NCBI GenBank assembly: GCA_964242035.1
Contig: CAXTCL010000023.1
Span: forward strand, 1 to 27,945
Reading direction: 5' to 3'
Source of the DNA: BOG-908 sp964242035
GTDB taxonomy: Bacteria > Pseudomonadota > Alphaproteobacteria > Acetobacterales > Acetobacteraceae
DNA length: 27,945 nucleotides
The stretch's first letter is position 1. The number at the start of each line of letters is the position of its first letter. Positions 22,546 to 27,945 of this stretch are shown piece after piece. The translations under genes were made by a program, and so were the position numbers. Below the pieces are notes generated by a model. That model did not search any database. It worked only from the letters and a program-made list of their open reading frames with translations, and was not told the origin of the DNA.

Positions 22546-23724
22546 CTACTCCGCGGCCGTCTTGATGTGTTCGGATGCCACCTGGGCGGCCGCCCAGTTC
22601 AGCCACGGCGTCAGCGCCTCGATGTCGGATGTCTCGACAGTCGCACCGCCCCAGATGCGCAGGCCCGCCGGCGCGTCGCGATACGCGCCGATGTCCAGCG
22701 CCACGCCTTCCCTCTCCAGCAGCGTCGCGATCTTCTTCGCCGCTGCGGCTTGCGCATCCGCGCCAAGCGTCGTGAACCACGATGCCGTTATTGTCAGGCA
22801 GATGGACGTGCTCGATCGGTTCGCCTCGTCTTCAGCGAGGAACGACACCCAGTCGCTGTCAGCAACCCACCTGCTGAGCACAGCAAGGTTGGCACGGCTG
22901 CGCCCGATCAGCCCAGCCAGCCCACCCACGCTTTCGGCCCAGCGCAGCCCGTCCAGCGCGTCCTCCACGCACAACATGGAAGGCGTATTTATCGTCTCGC
23001 CGGCAAAAATACCGTCGATCAGCTTGCCGCCTTTGGTCATGCGGAAGATCTTCGGCAGCGGCCAGGCAGGCTTGTAGCTCTCCAGCCGTGCAACGGCGCG
23101 CGGCGAGAGCGCCAGCATGCCATGCGCCGCCTCACCGCCCAGCACCTTCTGCCAGGACCACGTCACGACATCGAGCTTCGCGTAAGGCAGCTCCATCGCA
23201 AACGCGGCCGATGTCGCATCGCATAGCACCAGCCCTTCGCGATCGTCCGGGATGAAATCGCCATCCGCCAGGCATACGCCGCTGGTCGTACCGTTCCAGC
23301 ACAGCACAACGTCGCGCGCAAAATCGATCTGCGCCAAATCGGGCAACTTGCCATACGGCGCGCTCAGCACGCGCGCGTCGATCTTGAGCTGCTTGACGGC
23401 ATCCGTGGCCCAGCCTTCAGAAAAACTCTCAAACGACAACACGTCCGTACCGCGCGCACCGAGCAGGCTCCACATCGCCGCCTCGAACGCGCCGGTGTCC
23501 GAACCCGGCATGATGCCAAGCTTCCAGTCGGCCGGCAGACCCAGAACATCCCGCGACCGCGTGATCACTTCCGCCAAAGCGGCTTTCGGCGCCTTGGCGC
23601 GATGGCTGCGGCCGAGATGGGCGGCGCCCAACGCATCGAGCGTCCAGCCTGGCCGCTTGGCGCAAGGCCCTGATGAAAATTGCGGATTGTGTGGACGCGT
23701 ATGTGGCTTCGTGGCGATTGCCAT
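22546..23724 (-). CDS. serC: Phosphoserine aminotransferase
   Basis: A PLP enzyme converting 3-phosphohydroxypyruvate and glutamate to phosphoserine. 392 residues of the alphaproteobacterial/Methanosarcina-like type. The N-terminal SSGPCAKRPGW (17-27) is diagnostic. CWNGTTSGV (142-150), LVLCDATSAAF (165-175) and the PLP lysine Lys193 in WSWQKVLGGEAAHGM follow. The ATG at 23724 has GGGAGG 8 nt upstream. The open frame continuing to 24120 is repeat K read in frame, not gene. serA begins immediately after the stop. The leader contains a predicted structure overlapping the ribosome site. Confidence 0.97.
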   Translation of the reverse strand: MAIATKPHTRPHNPQFSSGPCAKRPGWTLDALGAAHLGRSHRAKAPKAALAEVITRSRDVLGLPADWKLGIMPGSDTGAFEAAMWSLLGARGTDVLSFESFSEGWATDAVKQLKIDARVLSAPYGKLPDLAQIDFARDVVLCWNGTTSGVCLADGDFIPDDREGLVLCDATSAAFAMELPYAKLDVVTWSWQKVLGGEAAHGMLALSPRAVARLESYKPAWPLPKIFRMTKGGKLIDGIFAGETINTPSMLCVEDALDGLRWAESVGGLAGLIGRSRANLAVLSRWVADSDWVSFLAEDEANRSSTSICLTITASWFTTLGADAQAAAAKKIATLLEREGVALDIGAYRDAPAGLRIWGGATVETSDIEALTPWLNWAAAQVASEHIKTAAE

Positions 23725-23727
23725 CGT

Positions 23728-23785
23728 GCAGCCCTCCCTTACAGAAGAGAAGCGCCCCGGTGGGGGGGCGTGACCCGGGGGCTGC
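23728..23785 (-). promoter_or_regulatory. Structured serC leader overlapping the ribosome site
   Basis: In the transcript, GCAGCCC (23785-23779) can pair with GGGCTGC (23734-23728), which abuts the serC ribosome site GGGAGG. Inside this stem a second hairpin, CGCCCC/GGGGCG (23770-23765 with 23758-23753), can form. The arrangement could limit translation initiation. It matches no riboswitch class I know. Confidence 0.35.
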
Positions 23786-23810
23786 TTAGCGTGTGTGGGT
23801 AAACAAGGCA

Positions 23811-23977
23811 AGAAAGGCCTTTTTTTTTGGAAAAAGAAGCAACAAACTTTTGCTCCCCGTCTGCGCAACGGCCCGTGCAGTTTTGCAAACACGCGTATCG
23901 GCAGAACCGGCACGCGCCATGGTGCAGGCGCGGCGGTAAAAGTTTTTTGCTTCTTTTTCAAAAAAGAAGGTCTCGCC
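23811..23977. repeat. AT-rich inverted-repeat element, copy K
   Basis: A diverged left arm (23811-23851, with a longer T run) and a near-consensus right arm (23937-23977). The core starts TTGCTCCCCGTCTGCG. It lies between the serC leader and the sulfotransferase-like gene, whose stop codon abuts the right end. Confidence 0.88.
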
Positions 23978-24982
23978 TTATCTCTCCCACATCTCCGCCA
24001 GCAAAGCCTCAGTCGCCGGATGCCACTCCGCCCCAGCCCGGGCCGCCACCCAATCCCGCGCAAGCTGCGCCGTGAAACCATCCTGCGCCGGCGCAGCCGC
24101 CACGACCTCACGCGCCACACCCGTGCCCGCCTGCGAATCGCGCGCCATCACCGCAGCCAGCAACCCCGGATCAACCGCCAGCCCAGGCGCGCACACGCGC
24201 AGGGCGGCCGCCGGATCGGCGGCCAGCGTCTCGAACCACAGCACGTCGAACGCGGCGCCGCAGAACGCCAGCTTGTCCAGCGCGTCGATCGCCTGGCGCA
24301 GGATGCTGGCCACGATCTCCGGCGGCTCCAGGAAGCTGCGATGGCGCGACAGCGCCCAGCCGGCCACGCCGCGCAGCATGAACACCACTTGGCAGCCGGG
24401 TGCCGCCTCGGTCAGAAGCAGCGGCCGCGCGTTGCACTGGCTGCGCAGCTTCACGATCACGCCGCCGCCCAGCGTGTGGCCGAGCTGGGCCAGGCAGGCA
24501 CGCGCCAGCGCCTCGCGTGTTCCCGGCGGCAGCAGGCGGAACGCGTCACGTGGCGCGCGCGCCAGCTGGGCCAGCATGTCCGGCTCCGAGGCACAGGCCA
24601 GCCCCGCCGCCGCCAGCAGCCGCACGAGCAGGGTGGACCCTGTGCGGCCAGGCGAGAACACCAGCACGGGCGGTGCGGCGGGCAGCGCTACCACCTCGTC
24701 CAGGCGCTCGAACGGCACGGAGAGGGCGCCCGTCGCGGTCTCCAGCTGGTCGTTGAACATGAACGCAGCGGCCAGCAGCTTGGCCAGCCCGACCTCGTCG
24801 TGGGTGGTGAACAGGGCGCGCTCACGCGCCAGGTCCGCGCAGTATGGCAGCGTGCCGGCAGGCAGTCGCTCGGCCGGCCAGGATCCTGTCAGGCTGAGCG
24901 AGAGATCATCCGGCGCCACCACGTCATGCTGGGCCTCCCGACGCCCGCATATGGTGTAGGTATTGACGAACCGCTGGGCCAT
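23978..24982 (-). CDS. Sulfotransferase-like P-loop protein
   Basis: 334 residues. VLVFSPGRTGSTLLVRLLAA (106-125) is the PAPS 5'-phosphosulfate-binding loop of the sulfotransferase fold (typical PRSGSTLL). A later VVFMLRGVAGWALSRHRSF (~197-215) resembles the 3'-phosphate-binding strand and helix (R-D/G-P...S...). The N-terminal ~100 residues are a family-specific extension. Its acceptor is unknown. It may sulfate a sugar, lipid or peptide, or be a non-sulfating relative. It ends against repeat K and diverges from the MFS gene across repeat L. No PAPS-synthesis genes are present here. A general nucleotide-binding P-loop protein is the alternative. Confidence 0.7.
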   Translation of the reverse strand: MAQRFVNTYTICGRREAQHDVVAPDDLSLSLTGSWPAERLPAGTLPYCADLARERALFTTHDEVGLAKLLAAAFMFNDQLETATGALSVPFERLDEVVALPAAPPVLVFSPGRTGSTLLVRLLAAAGLACASEPDMLAQLARAPRDAFRLLPPGTREALARACLAQLGHTLGGGVIVKLRSQCNARPLLLTEAAPGCQVVFMLRGVAGWALSRHRSFLEPPEIVASILRQAIDALDKLAFCGAAFDVLWFETLAADPAAALRVCAPGLAVDPGLLAAVMARDSQAGTGVAREVVAAAPAQDGFTAQLARDWVAARAGAEWHPATEALLAEMWER

Positions 24983-25027
24983 GCTGGCGGTTTACCGTCA
25001 TACACTGCGGGCGGCATAGGCGAGGAA

Positions 25028-25216
25028 CGCAAGGCAAGCAGTTCTTTTTTGAAAAAGAACCAAAAAACCTTTGACTCCGCCGTCGCGCCTTTTCGCGAGC
25101 AGCCGCGTCAGCAAAGCAGATGTCCGCGCGGTCCCAACTGCGCCTCCGCAAAGGTGCGACAGCGGAGTCAAAAATTTTTTGGTTCTTTTTTTCAAAAAAG
25201 AACTGCTCGCCTTCCT
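25028..25216. repeat. AT-rich inverted-repeat element, copy L (GTTC/GAAC arms)
   Basis: Both arms (25035-25072 and 25170-25212) carry the GTTC/GAAC stem ends instead of CTTC/GAAG. The core is the CTCCGCTGTCGC class: 25072-25086 pairs with 25156-25170 with one mismatch. It occupies the space between the divergent sulfotransferase and MFS genes. Confidence 0.92.
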
Positions 25217-25296
25217 TATCTCCTACCCACGCCCCGCAGGGCTTGCGCAAGCACCCGCCGCTTGCTGATGTCAGCCTAGGAACGGAGACGGCAGAA

Positions 25297-26901
25297 ATGG
25301 ACGCCACACTGGGCGAACGCCCTGGGCTTCTAACGCGCGCGCGCATCGTGGCGCCGCCCGGCTACAACCGCTGGCTGGTGCCGCCGGCCGCCCTGGCGAT
25401 CCATCTCAGCATCGGCATGATCTATGGCATGAGCGTGTTCTGGCTGCCGCTCAGCCAGGCCGTGGGCATCACGCACGGGATTGCCTGCCCCGCCGGCAGC
25501 ACGCTGCTGTACAGGCTGGGCGCCACAGGCTGCGACTGGGCGGTGACGGATGTGAGCCTGGTGTTCACCCTCGGCATCGTCTTCCTGGGCGCGTCGGCCG
25601 CTCTGTGGGGCGGTTGGCTGGAGCGTGCCGGACCACGCAAGGCCGGACTGATTGCGGCGCTATGCTGGCCGGGCGGCCTGGCGCTGGCGGCCCTCGGCGT
25701 GAACCTGCACCAGCTCTGGCTGCTCTGGCTGGGCGGCGGCGTGGTGGGCGGCGTGGGGCTGGGGCTCGGCTACATCTCGCCGGTCTCTACGCTGATCAAG
25801 TGGTTTCCGGACCGCCGCGGCCTGGCCACCGGCATGGCCATCATGGGGTTCGGCGGCGGCGCCATGATCGGCAGCCCACTGGCCCGCTGGCTGATGGGCG
25901 CGTTCCGCAACGCCGGCAGCGTGGGCGTGGGCGAGACCTTCCTTGTGCTGGCATCCATCTACTTCGTATTCATGCTGGGCGGCGCGTTCGCCTACCGCGT
26001 GCCGCCCGCCGGCTACCAACCGAACGGCCTGACAGCCGCCGCGCGCGTGGCCAGACGCTCCGTGCACGTGAACGCCGCCTGGCGGACGCCGCAATTCTGG
26101 CTGCTGTGGGGCGTGCTGTGCCTCAACGTGTCTGCCGGCATCGGCGTGATCGACGTGGCCAGCCCGATGCTGCAGGAGATTTTCGGCGGCGCGCTGGTGG
26201 GACATCCCGAGGTGGCGTTCACAGCGCTCTCGCCGGCGCAGTTGAAATCCGTGGCGGCGATTGCTGCGGGCTTTGCCGGCCTGCTCTCGCTGTTCAACAT
26301 ACTGGGCCGCTTCTTCTGGGCCTCGGCGTCCGACAGGCTGGGACGGCGAAACACGTTCACCATCTTCTTCCTGCTCGGCATCGTACTCTATGCGCTGGTG
26401 CCGAGCCTGGCGGCCTATGGCAGTAAGCCTCTGTTCGCGCTGGCGGTAGGCGTCATCCTGTCGATGTATGGCGGGGGGTTTGCCACCATTCCGGCTTATC
26501 TGGCCGACATGTTCGGCACAGGATTTGTTGGCGCCATACATGGCCGGCTGCTCACCGCATGGTCCGCGGCGGGAGCCATCGGCCCGATTCTGTTCACGCA
26601 CATGCGGGATTCCCAGATCGCCGCCAGCGTGGCGCGCGCCCGCGTGTACGACCGCACGATGTACATCGCGGCCGCATTGCTGGCCGGCGGGCTGGTGTGC
26701 AACCTGCTGGTGCGCCCGCTCGCGGAGCATTGGTTCACTGCAATGGAGCCCGCCCATGATGCGGTGCCTGCCAGCAGCACCGGCACCACACCTGCAAGCA
26801 GCGCCAGCGCGACCCTCGTCGTCGCCTGGCTGCTTGTGGGCGTCCCGCTCGCCTGGGGGTTCTACATGACCATCCTGACGGCGGTGAAACTGTTCGGCTA
26901 G
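25297..26901 (+). CDS. OxlT-type MFS transporter, fused to a small-subunit-like segment
   Basis: A membrane transporter of the oxalate/formate antiporter (OFA) branch of the major facilitator superfamily, 534 residues. Twelve hydrophobic spans run from about residue 25 to 475. Signature pieces are IHLSIGMIYGMSVFWLPLSQ, ISPVSTLIKWFPDRRGLATG, the cytoplasmic SDRLGRRNTF loop and the MYGGGFATIPAYLADMFG span. A Cys-containing insert (GIACPAGSTLLYRLGATGCDW) sits in the first periplasmic loop. After a Ser/Thr/Ala-rich linker, the last ~33 residues (SATLVVAWLLVGVPLAWGFY...) form a thirteenth span. This resembles the short 'MFS transporter small subunit' usually encoded separately next to OFA transporters. 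The ATG 25297 has GGAG 9 nt upstream; the longer open frame is repeat L. The substrate is probably a small carboxylate (inference). Confidence 0.85.
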   Translation: MDATLGERPGLLTRARIVAPPGYNRWLVPPAALAIHLSIGMIYGMSVFWLPLSQAVGITHGIACPAGSTLLYRLGATGCDWAVTDVSLVFTLGIVFLGASAALWGGWLERAGPRKAGLIAALCWPGGLALAALGVNLHQLWLLWLGGGVVGGVGLGLGYISPVSTLIKWFPDRRGLATGMAIMGFGGGAMIGSPLARWLMGAFRNAGSVGVGETFLVLASIYFVFMLGGAFAYRVPPAGYQPNGLTAAARVARRSVHVNAAWRTPQFWLLWGVLCLNVSAGIGVIDVASPMLQEIFGGALVGHPEVAFTALSPAQLKSVAAIAAGFAGLLSLFNILGRFFWASASDRLGRRNTFTIFFLLGIVLYALVPSLAAYGSKPLFALAVGVILSMYGGGFATIPAYLADMFGTGFVGAIHGRLLTAWSAAGAIGPILFTHMRDSQIAASVARARVYDRTMYIAAALLAGGLVCNLLVRPLAEHWFTAMEPAHDAVPASSTGTTPASSASATLVVAWLLVGVPLAWGFYMTILTAVKLFG

Positions 26902-27945
26902 GAGGCGACCGCCCGGGCCGGCATTAGCCGGCGCCGGAGCGCGCGGTTCGCAGGCTCGCTGACCCACAAGCCGATACCGGCCGCCACGCCGGCGGATACG
27001 CCCAGGAACAGCACCAGCCACGGCACCTGCCAGGCGCGGGCTAGCCGGTCGCCGGGCACGATGTCACGCATCGCCGCCAGGACAATGATGTGGAACAGGT
27101 AGATCTCGTAGCTGTGCCGGCCAAGCCAACGTAGGGGAGAGCGGCGGGCGGGCACGGCGGCGCGGCCGAGGCTGCCCAGGATGATGCACCCCGTGGCCAT
27201 CGCCAGATAGGTAAAGCTGAACACCTTATGCTGCCCGCCGAAGCCGCGCACCCACAGGGTGACAAGTACGGCCCAGCCGAGAAGCTGCATCACCAGAGCC
27301 AGCCGGCCACGCGGCCGCCAACGCCGCGCCAACAGGGCGGTGAGGCAGCCGATCGAGATCGCATCGAAGCAGGCGAGGTTGGCATAAAGATAGAAGATGT
27401 CGTTGTGCAGGTGATGCGCGCGGAAGCCGGGCGCCAACGCGATGAACACCAGGCACGGCAGCGCAATCAGCAAATCCTTGCGCAGCAGCCGGCAGACGAG
27501 CGGGAAGCCGAGATAGAACACCTCCTCCACCGACAGCGACCAATACACGTTCAGGCAGTAGTCGAAATACCCAAAGCTCTGCATGAGCAAGTTATGGAAA
27601 AAGCCAAGCACCGAGACGGCACCAAGCAACAACGCATAGACCGGACGCGGCCCATCTCCAGCAAACGCACGCACGCCAATAAGCCCGAGCGGCACGATGA
27701 TGGCCAGCGCCAGCAGCAGGCACGGCATGATCCTGGCAAAACGCCGCGCGTAGAAAGCGCGCACATCCACCTGGCCCAGTCCGCCTGCGCGCTCGATCGT
27801 GTTGGTGGTGATCAGGAAGCCGGAGACGACGAAGAACATCGTCACCCCGAAATTGCCCCAGCCCAGGAGGGAAAAGGCCCAGTCTTGACCAAGGAGATCG
27901 ACAAGCGGTCCGTGATCCCAGATGCCGTATGTCTCGCCGAAATGC
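26898..27945 (-). CDS. Acyltransferase family 3 membrane protein (partial, 5' end beyond window)
   Basis: A multi-span Acyl_transf_3 protein, as in OafA, NodX or ExoZ-type O-acylation of sugars. The frame stays open to the window edge. The first codons inside read HFGETYGIW, where the His may be the conserved catalytic one, then GNFGVTMFFVVSGFLIT (the family signature) and FYARRFARIMPCLLLAL. The LNVYWSLSVEEVFYLGFPL segment is the second hallmark. About 349 codons are visible, so only a few dozen N-terminal residues are missing. The stop codon shares CTAG (26898-26901) with the stop of the convergent MFS gene. The acceptor is unknown and might be a surface polysaccharide. Confidence 0.9.
   Translation of the reverse strand, partial: HFGETYGIWDHGPLVDLLGQDWAFSLLGWGNFGVTMFFVVSGFLITTNTIERAGGLGQVDVRAFYARRFARIMPCLLLALAIIVPLGLIGVRAFAGDGPRPVYALLLGAVSVLGFFHNLLMQSFGYFDYCLNVYWSLSVEEVFYLGFPLVCRLLRKDLLIALPCLVFIALAPGFRAHHLHNDIFYLYANLACFDAISIGCLTALLARRWRPRGRLALVMQLLGWAVLVTLWVRGFGGQHKVFSFTYLAMATGCIILGSLGRAAVPARRSPLRWLGRHSYEIYLFHIIVLAAMRDIVPGDRLARAWQVPWLVLFLGVSAGVAAGIGLWVSEPANRALRRRLMPARAVAS

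Noticed and set aside
23728..23785. Known riboswitch upstream of serC
   Set aside because: The stems do not match the conserved cores of glycine, SAM, serine T-box or other classes I know.
29..25216. CRISPR array
   Set aside because: The repeats are kilobases apart, palindromic and of variable core length; there are no regular spacers and no cas genes.
29..25216. Insertion sequences
   Set aside because: The elements have inverted arms but no transposase is encoded in or near them, and I see no clear target-site duplications; a non-autonomous element remains possible.

Overview
The window looks like chromosome of an alphaproteobacterium, most probably a member of the Acetobacteraceae. The base composition is high in GC and the housekeeping proteins (SerC/SerA, PurD, PanB, XseA) read as alphaproteobacterial. 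AT-rich inverted-repeat elements, which read as 'FFFEKKKQKTF' or 'KVFCFFFSKKKAF' when translated, recur about every 2-3 kb. From memory these strings are common in acetic-acid-bacterial proteomes; that link is recalled, not tested. A secreted S53 (acid) protease fits an acid environment.

Layout. 1-1613: repeat A, then a two-gene 3-oxoacid CoA-transferase operon (scoA-scoB) ending in repeat B, which carries a perfect 16-bp hairpin. 1778-1853: tRNA-Ala(GGC). 1864-5038 (-): secreted S53 peptidase and an LprI-like lipoprotein. 5189-7426 (-): TonB-like protein, SDR oxidoreductase and TetR regulator, with a palindromic operator candidate between regulator and SDR. 7591-9222 (-): xseA with an internal duplication, divergent from purD-panB (9399-11491, +). 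11740-12504: HAD phosphatase.

12637-19955 (+) is the most interesting block. Eight closely packed, mostly overlapping genes encode a CgeB-like glycosyltransferase, a sugar-1-phosphate nucleotidyltransferase, a CmoB-like methyltransferase, a glycosidase-like protein whose TIM-barrel strands appear circularly permuted, a PIG-L/LmbE deacetylase, a GT4 glycosyltransferase, a GNAT/BioF2-like acyltransferase and a second methyltransferase. The set looks like a pathway for a decorated (methylated, N-deacetylated/acylated) sugar product. No polymerase, flippase or exporter is visible in it and I know of no assigned product.

19956-20952 is a gene-poor island, visibly lower in GC, bounded by decayed repeats I and J, with one 60-residue membrane protein. 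20953-23724 (-) is serC-serA with a structured serC leader. 23978-24982 (-) is a sulfotransferase-like protein. It diverges from an OxlT-type MFS transporter (25297-26901, +) whose C-terminus looks fused to the normally separate small subunit. An acyltransferase-3 membrane protein (-) runs off the right edge and shares its stop nucleotides with the transporter.

Twelve repeat loci (A-L) occupy most intergenic spaces, including two divergent promoter regions, one site inside the sugar operon and several gene ends. Their arm hairpins show compensatory base changes.
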